A stretch of 64,000 bases of DNA from Paracoccus mutanolyticus (GTDB lineage Bacteria > Pseudomonadota > Alphaproteobacteria > Rhodobacterales > Rhodobacteraceae). The notes beneath the pieces were generated by a model. It saw only the letters and a list, made by a program, of their open reading frames with translations. It did no database searches and had not been told where the DNA came from. The DNA lies in assembly GCF_003285265.1 (NCBI RefSeq), contig NZ_CP030239.1, positions 1,818,501-1,882,500 of the forward strand. The letters run 5' to 3'. Below are positions 21,480-30,606 of the stretch, piece by piece (position 1 is the stretch's first letter; each line of letters opens with the position of its first letter). Position numbers and translations under genes: made by a program.

Positions 21480-21504
21480 AAAAACGGGCCGTCAGGGCGG
21501 CCCG
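21480..21504 (-). terminator. Terminator hairpin in the rimP leader (possible attenuator)
   Basis: On the minus strand CGGGCCG-CCCTGA-CGGCCCG is followed by TTTTT (plus-strand A 21480-21484), 17 bases before the rimP ATG. The only gene it could stop by readthrough from upstream is tspO, which ends about 90 bases earlier; but it also sits inside any rimP leader, where it would attenuate the nusA operon. Confidence 0.7.
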
Positions 21505-21596
21505 TGCGTCTTACCGGTGGGCAGGACCTTGGACCTGCGCCGCTGTTGAGCGTCATATAGTCCAGGCCCGCAGCGATTGCAAGGGAAAGCCGGGGC

Positions 21597-22049
21597 TCAG
21601 GCCCCCGCGCCGGGATTCATCTGCCACAGACGATAGTTCAGCGCCCCCGCAAGGCTCAGCCAGGCCAGATAGGGCAGCAGCAGCGCCCCCGCCAGCCGGT
21701 CCAGCCGGAACGCCAGCACCGTCAGGGCGGCGACGACAAGCCACAGCAGCGCGATCACCGCGACCCCCATCCCCATCCGGTGCGCACCAAAGAACACCGG
21801 GGTCCACAGCGTGTTCAGCGCGATCTGCGCGGCCCACAGCGCCATCACCAGCCCCGCGCCCGGCAGATGCGCCAGCCGCGCGCCCGCCCAGGCGATCAGG
21901 ACGTAAAGCGTGGTCCAGGCCACCGGAAAGGCCCAGCGGGGCGGGTTGAACCAGGGCTTGGCAAGCCCATCGTACCAGGCGCCGGGCTGGAACAGGATGC
22001 CCGTGGCACCGGCAGCGGCGCAGGCGATCAGCAGGATCAGGAAGGTCAT
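21597..22049 (-). CDS. tspO: TspO/MBR family tryptophan-rich sensory protein
   Basis: Five-helix membrane protein that binds porphyrins; in Rhodobacter TspO damps photosynthesis-gene expression in response to oxygen. 150 residues from the ATG at 22049 ([17 protein letters not shown]), with conserved [21 protein letters not shown] and [12 protein letters not shown] segments and a [16 protein letters not shown] end. It follows the proline iminopeptidase gene after 8 bases and is probably co-transcribed with it. Confidence 0.92.
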   Translation of the reverse strand: MTFLILLIACAAAGATGILFQPGAWYDGLAKPWFNPPRWAFPVAWTTLYVLIAWAGARLAHLPGAGLVMALWAAQIALNTLWTPVFFGAHRMGMGVAVIALLWLVVAALTVLAFRLDRLAGALLLPYLAWLSLAGALNYRLWQMNPGAGA

Positions 22050-22057
22050 GGCGGTCC

Positions 22058-23049
22058 CTAATAGGCGCGGCCGTCGCGCGCCGCATCCCTGAAACCGTCC
22101 ATCGCGCGGACCAGTTCCGCGGCGATTCGCGGCTCGCTCAGCGCGTGGCCGGATGCCGGGGCGCCCGTTCCGCCCGGTCCCAGCCGTCGGCCAGCTCCCA
22201 CGCGGTCTGCGGCGGGCAGACCATGTCGTAGCGGCCCTGCACGATGACCGCCGGCAGATGCTCGATGCGGTGGCGGTCGCGCAGCAGCTGGCCTTCCTCA
22301 AGGAAGCAGTCATGCGCGAAATAATGGTTCTCCAGCCGGGCAAAGGCGCGGGCATAGTCGGGCGGCGCATGGCCGGGGCCGCTGATCTCCAGTCCCGCCA
22401 GGGCGTTTTCCCAGATCAGCCAGGGCAGGGCATAGCGGATTTCCTGGCCGCGGTCGCCGCCGAACAGCCGGCGGTGATAGGCGCCGATCATGTCGTGGCG
22501 CTCGGATTCCGGGATCGGGGCCTGGAACTCGGCCCAGCGGTCGGGAAAGAACCGGGCGACGCCGCCGCCATAGAACCAGTCGAGCTCGGAGCGCCGGCCC
22601 AGGAACACGCCGCGCAGCGCCAGCGCCAGCACCGCCTCGGGATGGGCCTCGGCATAGGCCACGGCCAGGATGGCGCCCCAGCTGCCGCCGAACAGGATGG
22701 CGCGGTCGATCCCCAGGTCGCGGCGGATCATCTCGATATCGTCGATCAGGTGCCGCGTGGTGTTGCCCTCGACCTCGGCATGGGGGCGCGAGCGGCCGCA
22801 GCCGCGCTGGTCGAACAGCACGGCGCGGTAATGGCTCGGGTCGAAGAAGCGGCGCATGTAGGGGCTGCAGCCGCCGCCCGGGCCGCCGTGCAGCACGATC
22901 ACCGGGATGCCGTCCGGGTTGCCGCTCTGCTCGACATGGATGACATGGCCCTGGCCCACGTCGATCTGGCGCTGGTCGAAGGGCTCGACCATCGGATGCA
23001 GCCTGCCGTGCGGCGATGCACCGCCGATTTGCCCTGCCAATCTGTCCAT
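22058..23049 (-). CDS. pip: Proline iminopeptidase (frameshift near the end)
   Basis: Alpha/beta hydrolase that removes N-terminal proline from peptides. About 330 residues. Oxyanion motif VLHGGPGGGCSP, nucleophile elbow FGGSWGAILAVAYA (Ser), catalytic Asp near VQGRYDMVCPP and His in SGHALSEP. The last motif lies in another frame: the reading ends ..ERAPRHPATR at 22138, whereas one added base at about 22158 continues through ASGHALSEPRIAAELVRAMDGF to a stop at 22058. The start at 23049 has a TATATA box 8 bases upstream. Divergent from ubiG. Confidence 0.9.
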
Positions 23050-23100
23050 GCCCCCACTATATAACGCCCGGCGCGCGCCCGCCATATCAAGGACGGCCTG

Positions 23101-23853
23101 ATGACCCAAAGACAGCACACCAGCAGCATCGACCCCGCCGAGGTCGCCAAGTTCCAGGCCATGGCCGCCGAATGGTGGGACCCGCAGGGCAAGTTCAAAC
23201 CGCTGCACATGCTGAACCCGACCCGGCTGGACTATGTGACCGCGCAGGTCGCCGCGCAGTTCGGCCGCGACCGCGACGCGGACCAGCCCTTTGCCGGGCT
23301 TTCCGTGCTCGACATCGGCTGCGGCGGCGGGCTGATGGCCGAGCCGATGGCCCGGCTGGGCGCGACCGTCACCGGCGCCGACGCCGCGCCGGGCAATATC
23401 GCGGTCGCCAGCCTGCACGCCCAAGGCCAGGGCCTGCCGATCGACTACCGCGCCACCACCTCCGAGGCGCTGGCGGCCGAGGGCCTGCGCTATGACGTGG
23501 TGATGGCGCTGGAAATCGTCGAGCATGTCGCCGATCCCGCCGCCTTCGTCGCCACCTGCCGCGACCTGCTGCGGCCGGGCGGGATGCTGATCCAGTCCAC
23601 GCTGAACCGCACGGCCAAAAGCTTCGGCGCGGCGATCATCGGCGCGGAATGGATCATGCGCTGGCTGCCCAAGGGCACCCACGACTGGCGCCGCTTCATC
23701 ACCCCGGACGAACTGGCCGCCATGACCGAGGCCGCCGGCCTGCGCGTGGTGGACCGCTGCGGCATGGTCTTCAACCCCCTGGGGTGGAGCTGGTCGCTGT
23801 CGCCCCGCGACCTGTCGGTGAACTACGCCATGACCGCACTGCGCGAGGACTGA
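23101..23853 (+). CDS. ubiG: Ubiquinone biosynthesis O-methyltransferase
   Basis: SAM-dependent methyltransferase acting twice in ubiquinone synthesis. 250 residues, with the glycine-rich SAM loop [20 protein letters not shown] at about 69-88, [13 protein letters not shown] (motif II) and [16 protein letters not shown]. The typical start [18 protein letters not shown] and the G-T-H-D-W-R-R-F-I insertion are both UbiG hallmarks. Intact, with its own promoter in the 50-base gap to pip. Confidence 0.95.
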   Translation: MTQRQHTSSIDPAEVAKFQAMAAEWWDPQGKFKPLHMLNPTRLDYVTAQVAAQFGRDRDADQPFAGLSVLDIGCGGGLMAEPMARLGATVTGADAAPGNIAVASLHAQGQGLPIDYRATTSEALAAEGLRYDVVMALEIVEHVADPAAFVATCRDLLRPGGMLIQSTLNRTAKSFGAAIIGAEWIMRWLPKGTHDWRRFITPDELAAMTEAAGLRVVDRCGMVFNPLGWSWSLSPRDLSVNYAMTALRED

Positions 23854-23871
23854 TCCCGCGCGGCACCGGCC

Positions 23872-24368
23872 TCAGCGCGTCTCGTGCGGAGTGGGGTGCA
23901 GCGTCTCCTCGAGCTGCCGGCGCAGGGCGAGCTGCACGGCAGCGCCCGCAGAAGCTGTCGTTGCGGGGCCGGGACGCGGGCCGCGTCCCGGTCGCGGCTC
24001 TCCCCAGGCGCCGCATCCCGCGCCTGTGCGCTCGGCGCCGGCCGTCGCCACGATTGCGCCTCGCGTCGTCCCGTCGGGGCGGATGTGGATGTGGCCCGCC
24101 CACTCCAGCCGCGACAGCGTGTTCGTCATCGCGCCGCGGGTGACGTGGAACGCCTCGGCCAGTTCGGCGGGCGTGCGCTCGACATTCAGATGCGCCAGCA
24201 GGTTCAGCACCGAGAAATGCGAGATCTGCATGCCCTTGGGCAGCGACTTGCCGATCAAGTCGCGCGCCAGCTGGTCGGCGATGAAGACCTCGGAAAACAG
24301 CCCGGCCGCCAGGGAATCGGCGGCCGCTTCGGCTTGGCGGGCAGGTCGGCAAGGCGCTTTTCAGGCAT
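23872..24368 (-). CDS. MarR-family transcriptional regulator (indels)
   Basis: Winged-helix regulator. From the ATG at 24368 the reading is MPEKRLADLPA; one base missing near 24330 separates it from the main frame (..LIGKSLPKGMQISHFSVLNL). The DNA-binding part is clear (VERTPAELAEAFHVTRGAM then TNTLSRLEWAGHIHIRP). After HIRPD the reading loses family character until a helix-like end (QLALRRQLEETL), so further small deletions are likely at 23940-24070. Its ATG overlaps the end of the nitrilase gene by 8 bases, so it closes the comF-grxC-nit-marR strand. Confidence 0.75.
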
Positions 24369-25228
24369 GGTCGTCTCGGGGACCGCGATAGGCCCGGTCA
24401 TGGGTCAGCGATGGGATGCGGGACCGTGCCCCGACAACCCCCGCCGGGTCAAGATCAACCAGCGTGACGCCGCGTTCTTCGCCGCCGTCCCCGATCACCG
24501 TGCCCCAGGGATCGACCGCCAGGGAATGGCCGTGACTGCGCCGCACCTTGCGGTCCGGGCACAGGACATTCGCATGCGTCCCGCATTGCGCCGGCGCCAG
24601 CACATAGCAGCCCGTCTCGATGGCGCGGGCGCGCAGCAGCACCTCCCAATGCGCCGCGCCGGTGGTGTCGTTGAAGGCGGCGGGCACGGTCAGCACCTGC
24701 GCGCCGGCCTGCGCCAGGTCGCGGTACAGATGGGGAAAGCGCAGGTCGTAGCAGACCGTCATCCCGATCGGCCAGGGACCCATCCCCACCACCGCGCGGT
24801 CGCCCGGCCGGAAGGCTGCCGATTCGCAATAGGATTCGCGGTCCGAGACGCGCACGTCGAACATGTGCAGCTTGTCTAGCGCGCCCGGATGCCGCCTCCG
24901 GCGCAATCAGGAAGCTGCGGTTGGCAAAGCGGTCATCGCCCACCTCTCCGGTCTTGAGCGAGAGCGAGCCGATCAGCAGCCAGATCCCCAGCGTCCGGGC
25001 ATCGCCCTGCAGCGCGGCCAGCGTCGGGTCGGCGTCCTCGGTGCGCAGCACCCGGTCCTGCGTGGCGCGGTCGGCGTTCAGGATGTTCGTCGCCTCGGGC
25101 GTCAGCACCCATTGGGCGCCGGTCTCGGCCGCCTCGCGCACCAGGGCGCGCGTCTCCGGCAGGTTCCGCTCGGGGTCGTCGGAGACGCACAGCTGCACCA
25201 GCCCCGCCCGCAGCCGGGGCGGGTTCAT
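24361..25228 (-). CDS. Nitrilase-family carbon-nitrogen hydrolase (one frame break)
   Basis: Omega-amidase-like (Nit2/YafV group) enzyme; likely removes amide groups from deaminated glutamine or glutathione. Catalytic triad Glu (VLTPEATN), Lys (DKLHMFDV) and Cys (MTVCYDLRFP). The frame breaks at about 24880-24900: reading through gives ..APEAASGRARQAAHV, but adding one base after GA and one after TA yields APDGGIRARYDKLHM, the family text, and brings the catalytic Lys back into frame. Its ATG overlaps the grxC stop. Confidence 0.88.
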
Positions 25229-25488
25229 CCGTCGATGCCCAGCAGGCCGTCCAGCTTGCCCTGCGCGTCCAGCGCATGGATGTCGTCCGACCCGCCCACC
25301 GGCTGCCCGTCGATGAAGATCTGCGGGACCGAGCGCCGGCCCCCCGCGCGCCGCGCCATCGCCGCGCGCAGGTCGGGGTCGCGGCTGACGTCGGTTTCCT
25401 GATAGGCAACGCCCTTGCGCGCCAGCAGCGCCTTGGCCGCCATGCAATAGGGGCAGGTGGGGGTGGTATAGATCTCGACCTTGGCCAT
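25225..25488 (-). CDS. grxC: Glutaredoxin 3
   Basis: Glutathione-dependent disulfide reductase. 87 residues with the dithiol active site TCPYC at about 11-15, cis-proline in SVPQIFIDGQ and the glutathione-binding GGSDD. Complete and intact. Overlaps the nitrilase gene as ATGA; such pairing fits a joint role in glutathione repair. Confidence 0.95.
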   Translation of the reverse strand: MAKVEIYTTPTCPYCMAAKALLARKGVAYQETDVSRDPDLRAAMARRAGGRRSVPQIFIDGQPVGGSDDIHALDAQGKLDGLLGIDG

Positions 25489-25517
25489 CGTCGTCTCCTG
25501 TGTCGCGTTCCCCCTAT

Positions 25518-26245
25518 CTAGGTATCCTTGACCGCGCGCGCCAGCACCACGACCGAAACCGGCCCGGCGCCCGCGCGGCGCAGCGCCTCGGCCGCCTCGG
25601 CCAGGGTCGCGCCCGAGGCCATCACGTCGTCGACCAGCAGCACCGCCCGGCCCTGCAGCCGGGACGCGAAGCGCGGCGCGACCGCGATCGCGCCGGCGAC
25701 ATTGCGGAATCGGTCCTCCACGCTGCCGTGATCCTGCGTCGGCGTGTGGCGCAGCCGCCGCAGGGCATGGGGCAGGTGGGTCAGGCCGTGGGCGCGCGCG
25801 ACCGCGTGCGACAGCAGCGCGGCCTGGTTGTACTTGCGCCTGGCCAGCCGGCGCAGATGCACCGGCACCGGCACCACCACCATGTCGGGGCGGATCAGGG
25901 GAGTCGCCGTCCGCGCCACCCAGTCCCCCAGCGCCGGCGCCAGGTCCAGCCGGTCGCCGTGCTTCAGCATCAGCGCAAGCTTGCGCCCGGTGCCGCGATA
26001 GGCCAGCGCCGCCCGTCCCCGCGACCAGGGCCGGGCCTGCCGCAGGCAGTCGTCGCAGATCAGCCAGCCTCGTCCTCGGTGCCGGTGCCGTCGTCGGGCA
26101 GGGGCGCGCCGCAGCGCGAACAGGCGCAGGAGCCGACGAATTCGGCCTCGGCCCAGCAGGCCGGGCACAGGCCCCCGTCCTCGGCCACGGCAATGCCGCA
26201 GCCCAGGCATTGCGGCGGATAGATCAGCCGCAATGCGCCTTTCAT
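25518..26245 (-). CDS. comF: ComF-family phosphoribosyltransferase-like protein (one frameshift)
   Basis: Competence/DNA-uptake associated protein. N-terminal zinc-finger region with Cys pairs (CLGCG, CPACW, CSRCG, CDDC) and a C-terminal PRPP-binding loop LLVDDVMASGATL. The frame breaks at about 26064: ..TEDEAG-stop in one frame, W-L-I-C-D-D-C in the next; one base added after GAGGC restores EAWLICDDC. I chose the ATG at 26245 (MKGALRLIYPP), where family similarity starts; an ATG at 26278 would overlap the divergent methyltransferase start. Confidence 0.85.
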
Positions 26246-26276
26246 CAGGCCGCGAAGCCCCCTATTGTGCGCACCC

Positions 26277-27116
26277 ATGATACCTGCCCGCCAAAGCCCG
26301 ACCCCCCGCCTGACCGACCGCCCCGCGCTGATGCGCAACCGGCAGCGGGCAGGCCGCATCGGCTTTGTCGATGTGCTGCATCGAATCGTCGCCGACGAGA
26401 TCGAGCTTAGGCTCGCCGAGGTTAACAGACGGTTTACGGACATCGCCGTCGTGACCGGGGCCCCCGGTTTCTGGCAGCCGCTGTTCCCGCAGGCCCGCGT
26501 GGTGCCCGACGCGCCCGACCTCGAGCTCGCCCCCGGCGCCCATGACCTGGTGATCCACGCCATGGCGCTGCACTGGGCCGAGGACCCGGTCGGCCAGATC
26601 GTGCAATGCGCCCGCGCGCTGCGCCCGGACGGGCTGTTCATCGCGGCCCTGCCGGGCGGGCGCACGCTGTCGGAACTGCGCGAGGCGCTGGCCCGGGCCG
26701 AGGCCGAGGTGTCGGGCGGTCTTTCGCCCCGCGTCCTGCCGATGGGGGAAATCCGCGACCTGGGCGCGCTGCTGGCCCGGGCCGGGCTGGCGCTGCCGGT
26801 GGCCGACCAGATCGTGCAGCCCGCCAGCTATCGCAGCCTGATCCACCTGGGCCACGACCTGCGGGCCATGGGCGAGGGGAACGCGCTGGCCGCCCGCCTG
26901 CGCCGCCCCACGCGCCGCGCCGTGCTGCTGCGTGCGGCCCAGCTTTACGCGGAAAGCCATCCCGATCCCGACGATCCCCAGCGCATCCGCGCGACCTACG
27001 AACTGGTCTTCCTGACCGGCTGGGCGCCCGATGCCAGTCAGCAAAAGCCGCTTCGGCCCGGCTCGGCAAAGATGCCGCTGGCCGAGGCGCTGGCCAGCAC
27101 AAGGAAACCGCAATGA
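26277..27116 (+). CDS. SAM-dependent methyltransferase, NDUFAF5/BioC-like
   Basis: 279 residues. The opening LTDRPALMRNRQRA and the stretch HDLVIHAMALHWAEDPVGQI followed by LRPDGLFIAALPGGRTLSELR match the alphaproteobacterial group related to mitochondrial complex I assembly factor NDUFAF5. In bacteria the substrate is not established to my knowledge. An ATG at 26277; a TTG 12 bases earlier is possible. The stop overlaps the hemH ATG. Confidence 0.82.
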   Translation: MIPARQSPTPRLTDRPALMRNRQRAGRIGFVDVLHRIVADEIELRLAEVNRRFTDIAVVTGAPGFWQPLFPQARVVPDAPDLELAPGAHDLVIHAMALHWAEDPVGQIVQCARALRPDGLFIAALPGGRTLSELREALARAEAEVSGGLSPRVLPMGEIRDLGALLARAGLALPVADQIVQPASYRSLIHLGHDLRAMGEGNALAARLRRPTRRAVLLRAAQLYAESHPDPDDPQRIRATYELVFLTGWAPDASQQKPLRPGSAKMPLAEALASTRKPQ

Positions 27117-28141
27117 TCCCAGACCACGCCCCGGCCGGGCATCCGGCCATTCCGCCCCGCCGCGTGGGGGTGCTTGTCGCCAACCTGGGCACACCGGACG
27201 CCACCGACTACTGGTCGATGCGGCGCTATCTGAACGAGTTTCTGTCCGACAGGCGGGTGATCGACCTGCCGCGCTGGAAATGGCAGCCGATCCTGCAGGG
27301 CATCATCCTGACCAAGCGCCCGTTCAGCTCGGGCGCGAACTATCGCTCGATCTGGAACACCGAGGCAAACGAAAGCCCGCTGATGACCATCACGCGCCAG
27401 CAGGTGGCGGCGCTGCGCGACCGGGCGCAAGCGCTGTGGGGCGACCGGGTGATGGTCGATTTCTGCATGCGCTACGGCAACCCCTCGACCGAATCGGTGG
27501 TGGACCGCATGGTCAAGGCCGGCTGCGACCGCATCCTGTTCCTGCCGCTTTACCCGCAATACGCCGGCGCAACCTCGGCCACGGCGAACGACCAGTTCTT
27601 TCGCGCGCTGATGAAGCAGACCTGGCAGCCCGCCGCGCGCACCGTCGCGCCCTATTTCGACCGGCCCGACTATATCGAGGCGCTGGCCGCTTCGGTCGAG
27701 CGCGCCCTGGGTGGCCGCCAGCCCGCGCGGCTGGTCGCGAGCTATCACGGCATGCCCAAGCGCTATCTGATGCAGGGCGACCCCTATCATTGCCAGTGCC
27801 AGAAGACCTCGCGGCTGCTGCGCGAACGGCTGGGCTGGCCCGAGGGCGTCATCGACACGACCTTCCAGTCGGTCTTCGGCCGCGAGGAATGGCTGAAACC
27901 CTATACGGTCGAGCATGTCGCCGAGCTGGCCCGTCAGGGCGTGACCCGGATCGCGGTGGTGTCTCCGGCCTTCTCGGCCGATTGTGTCGAGACGCTGGAG
28001 GAGATCCAGGGCGAGATCCGCCACGCCTTCGAGGCGGCCGGGGGCGAGGAGTTCACCTATATCCCCTGCCTGAACGACGATCCCGCCCATATCGAGGTGC
28101 TGACCACCCTGATCGGCGAAAACTTGGCGGGCTGGGTCTAG
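27113..28141 (+). CDS. hemH: Ferrochelatase
   Basis: Inserts Fe(II) into protoporphyrin IX, the last step of haem synthesis. 342 residues. Substrate-binding signature ASYHGMPKRYLMQGDPY (catalytic His), GWPEGVIDTTFQSVFGREEW and PCLNDDPAHIEVL all present. It also has YHCQCQKTSRLL, the cysteine pattern common in alphaproteobacterial enzymes. Complete. Confidence 0.95.
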   Translation: MIPDHAPAGHPAIPPRRVGVLVANLGTPDATDYWSMRRYLNEFLSDRRVIDLPRWKWQPILQGIILTKRPFSSGANYRSIWNTEANESPLMTITRQQVAALRDRAQALWGDRVMVDFCMRYGNPSTESVVDRMVKAGCDRILFLPLYPQYAGATSATANDQFFRALMKQTWQPAARTVAPYFDRPDYIEALAASVERALGGRQPARLVASYHGMPKRYLMQGDPYHCQCQKTSRLLRERLGWPEGVIDTTFQSVFGREEWLKPYTVEHVAELARQGVTRIAVVSPAFSADCVETLEEIQGEIRHAFEAAGGEEFTYIPCLNDDPAHIEVLTTLIGENLAGWV

Positions 28142-28203
28142 ACCGGCCTGCCTTTTGCGCGCGCGCACCATGCCGGCGGGCGGCCGAGCCGGCAGGGCCG
28201 CAT

Positions 28204-28224
28204 GGGTATTTGAAAAACGGTGAA
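28204..28224 (+). repeat. Dispersed intergenic repeat, copy A
   Basis: GGGTATTTGAAAAACGGTGA plus one more A, 60 bases after hemH. Same core as the copies at 45092, 57181/57224, 59378 and 63040 (the last inverted). Confidence 0.8.
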
Positions 28225-28305
28225 GGGCTGGCGTTGCGTCTGTCCGGGCGGAGCAGGCTTTTCGGTATACGCATGGCACACGCCCGCAGCCGTTGCGCGG
28301 GCATG

Positions 28306-28332
28306 AAAAAAGGGGCCGGCGGGCCCCCTTTC
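28306..28332 (-). terminator. Rho-independent terminator of the L,D-transpeptidase gene
   Basis: GGGGCC (28312-28317) and GGCCCC (28321-28326) form the stem; the minus strand continues into TTTTTT (plus-strand A 28306-28311). It lies about 25 bases after the stop of the minus-strand gene. Confidence 0.85.
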
Positions 28333-28355
28333 TGGCTTCCGTCATGCGGTCTGCG

Positions 28356-29009
28356 TCAGATCAGCAGCACCTGCGTGCCGATGGTCGTCAGGTCGTAAAG
28401 CTGCTGGATGTGTTCGTTGTAAAGCCCGATGCACCCGTTCGAGGACTTGCGCCCGATCTTGCGCGTGTCGTGTGTGCCGTGGATGCGGTAATATTGCCAG
28501 CTTAGCCAAAGCGCATGCGTTCCCAAGGGGTTGTCGGGGCCGGCGGGGACGAAGTCGGGCCACTCGGGGTTGCGCTTCTTCATCTCGGGGGTGGGGGACC
28601 AGGTCGGGCCCTTGACCTTCTTGATGATCTCGGTCCGGCCGGTGCGGGTCAGGTCGGGGCTGACCGGGACCGAGGTCGGGAACAGCTTGTAGACCGTCTG
28701 ATCCTCGGACCAGTAGTGCAGCGCGCGCGAGGTCAGGTCGACCAGGATCGCGCCATTGGTCAGGTCGCTGAAGTAGGGCTGCCAGTCCTGCATGCGGAAG
28801 CTGCTGATATTGCGCCGCGAATCCTGGTTGGTGTCGTATTGCACCATGCCAGCGTCCGGCGTCGCGCCCGCCGCTCCGGTGCTTTGCAGCGCCTGGCCCG
28901 TATAGGGGTCGATGCCCTGCGCGATGGCGGGCGCAGCCAAGCCAGCGGCGCCAAGCGCCATCGAGGTGGAAAGGAATTTCCGACGCGAGACCGGATTTTT
29001 CGGCGTCAT
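28356..29009 (-). CDS. L,D-transpeptidase, Tat-type signal
   Basis: Periplasmic YkuD enzyme that makes 3-3 crosslinks in peptidoglycan or attaches lipoproteins to it. 217 residues: N-terminal VSRRKFLSTSMALGAAGLAA fits a twin-arginine signal, ending AIAQ. YkuD domain at about 85-217 with the catalytic set HGTHDTRKIGRKSSNGCIGL (His, Ser, Cys). Complete; own promoter in the 228-base gap before the CAP lipoprotein, which diverges from it. Confidence 0.92.
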   Translation of the reverse strand: MTPKNPVSRRKFLSTSMALGAAGLAAPAIAQGIDPYTGQALQSTGAAGATPDAGMVQYDTNQDSRRNISSFRMQDWQPYFSDLTNGAILVDLTSRALHYWSEDQTVYKLFPTSVPVSPDLTRTGRTEIIKKVKGPTWSPTPEMKKRNPEWPDFVPAGPDNPLGTHALWLSWQYYRIHGTHDTRKIGRKSSNGCIGLYNEHIQQLYDLTTIGTQVLLI

Positions 29010-29237
29010 CTTCTGTCGCTCCTGAATGTTCGTCGGACCGCCTGGCGCGGCCTTCTCTGCCCGATTTGCGATGGGGTCGTGACTGGCGCGATACGCCTCT
29101 CGCGTGCGGCTTTCAATTCAAACAAGCGTCATTGTCGCAACAGAGTCGCAGGCTGTTGCGCTCACGCAATCTTGGGTTTGAAGGGCCGCGCGCGCTTTTG
29201 TAAGGCTGGCGCAAAAGATCATCCGGGACAGAACGAC

Positions 29238-29813
29238 ATGCTGAGAATTTCAACCCTGGCGCTTGTTTGCATGCTGGCGCTGGCGGGCTGCCAGTCGGCC
29301 CCGCAACAGCAGCTTGGCCCCGATGGCCAGCCGCTGCCCGTCGCCTACAAGATCACCCCCAAGGAAGAGGCCCAGATCGCCCCGCGCGTCATGGCCCAGA
29401 TCAACGGGCTGCGGGCCAACGTGGGCGCGCCGCCGGTCGCGCAAAGCCCGATGCTGGACCAGGCCGCCAAGGCCCATGCCCGTGACATGTCGGCACAAAA
29501 CCGGGCCTGGCACTTCGGGTCGGACGGCTCCTCGCCGCTGGACCGGATCCGCCGGCAGGGCTATTACGGCCATCTGATCGGCGAGAACATCTCGGAAACC
29601 TACGAGAACGACATCACCACGCTGAACGCCTGGATGCAGAACCGCGACACGCGCGACGTCATCATGGACCCGCGCGCAACCGATTTCGGCATCGGCTGGT
29701 ATCAGGAGCCCTCTGGCAAGATCTGGTGGGTGCTGCTGACCGGCGGCGCCGGGGGCACGCCGATGGCGGCGGGCGGCTATACGCCCGGGGCGGTGACGGC
29801 GGCGCCGCTGTAG
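29238..29813 (+). CDS. CAP-domain (SCP/PR1-like) lipoprotein
   Basis: 191 residues. Lipobox LALAGCQS at about 13-20, so lipidated at Cys and membrane-anchored. CAP domain at about 50-175: INGLRANVGAPPV, HARDMSAQNRAWHFGSDG, GENISETYE and YQEPSGKIWWVLL. The His and Glu of the CAP pocket are present. Bacterial CAP lipoproteins have no agreed role. Divergent from the L,D-transpeptidase gene. Confidence 0.88.
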   Translation: MLRISTLALVCMLALAGCQSAPQQQLGPDGQPLPVAYKITPKEEAQIAPRVMAQINGLRANVGAPPVAQSPMLDQAAKAHARDMSAQNRAWHFGSDGSSPLDRIRRQGYYGHLIGENISETYENDITTLNAWMQNRDTRDVIMDPRATDFGIGWYQEPSGKIWWVLLTGGAGGTPMAAGGYTPGAVTAAPL

Positions 29814-29857
29814 GCGCGTGCGAACGGAGCCATGCGAGACTGATTCGCAAGTGATTC

Positions 29858-29892
29858 GGGGCGGGCCGGGACGGCGCCGCCCCTTTTCTTGC
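29858..29892 (+). terminator. Rho-independent terminator of the CAP gene
   Basis: GGGGCGG (29858-29864) pairs with CCGCCCC (29877-29883), followed by TTTTCTT. It lies in the 319-base gap 29814-30132; apart from this and the hairpin at 30063 I see nothing in that gap. Confidence 0.8.
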
Positions 29893-30062
29893 CATGGCCG
29901 TGGCGGGCGTGCGCCGCTGATTGAAGAAGCGCAACGCATGCCCTTGATCGTGCTGCAAAACGCCCTGTGACCTGCGTGCACCGCGCGTACACAGCCCGTA
30001 CACCGGGCGGCGGACGGCTAAGGGTTCCCAGGCGCGGTGATTTGGCCCCGGCGCATTGCCTT

Positions 30063-30100
30063 GCGCGCCCTTTTGGCCAAGGCTGGCCCCTTGGGCGCGC
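30063..30100 (+). repeat. Nested hairpin upstream of the GFA gene
   Basis: GCGCGCCC (30063-30070) pairs with GGGCGCGC (30093-30100); inside, GGCCA (30075-30079) pairs with TGGCC (30084-30088) round an AGGC loop, with TTTT and CCTT as internal bulges. It lies 33 bases before the next gene and has no T run. Confidence 0.5.
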
Positions 30101-30132
30101 GCGGGCGGCCCTGAGGAGGAGGAGGGATCGGC

Positions 30133-30513
30133 ATGGAGGAGAATGTCACCGGAGGGTGCCTGTGCGGCGCCGTGCGGGTCGAGGCGCGGGGCCGGCCGGA
30201 CCGGGTGGCGCTGTGCCATTGCCTGGACTGCCGCAAGCATCACGGCGCGCTGTTCTATGCGGCGGCGATCTTTCCCGCCGCGGCCGTCACCGTTAAGGGC
30301 GCGTTGCGCGCCTACAAGGGGCGGTGCTTTTGCCCGGCCTGCGGATCGTCCGTCCTTGCGCGCTATGGCGACGAGATCGAGCTGCACCTGGGCACGCTGG
30401 ACGCCCCCGACCGCTTTCGGCCCGAATACGAAAGCTGGACCCTGCGGCGCGAGGCCTGGCTGCCGCCCTTTGACCTGACGCGGCATTACGAGCGGGACCG
30501 CGAGGGGTCCTGA
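30133..30513 (+). CDS. GFA/CENP-V zinc-binding protein
   Basis: 126 residues of the glutathione-dependent formaldehyde-activating (GFA) fold. Zinc ligands in GGCLCGAV, CHCLDCRKHHG and CPACGS at the usual spacing. The founding Paracoccus denitrificans Gfa speeds formaldehyde addition to glutathione, but most family members act on other substrates or none known. GAGGAGGAGG precedes the ATG. Stands alone between two minus-strand or terminated units. Confidence 0.9.
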   Translation: MEENVTGGCLCGAVRVEARGRPDRVALCHCLDCRKHHGALFYAAAIFPAAAVTVKGALRAYKGRCFCPACGSSVLARYGDEIELHLGTLDAPDRFRPEYESWTLRREAWLPPFDLTRHYERDREGS

Positions 30514-30606
30514 CAAAGGGGGGGAAGGCGGGGGCCGGGCGTCCCGGCCATCCACGCGCGGCCAGTGGCGCGCGGCTGCCGCGCGCGCGCGCCCCGGGCC
30601 TGTGCG

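Noticed and set aside
21464..21556. tRNA in the rimP leader
   Set aside because: E. coli has a tRNA at this place, but no cloverleaf, T-loop or anticodon arm can be built from these bases.
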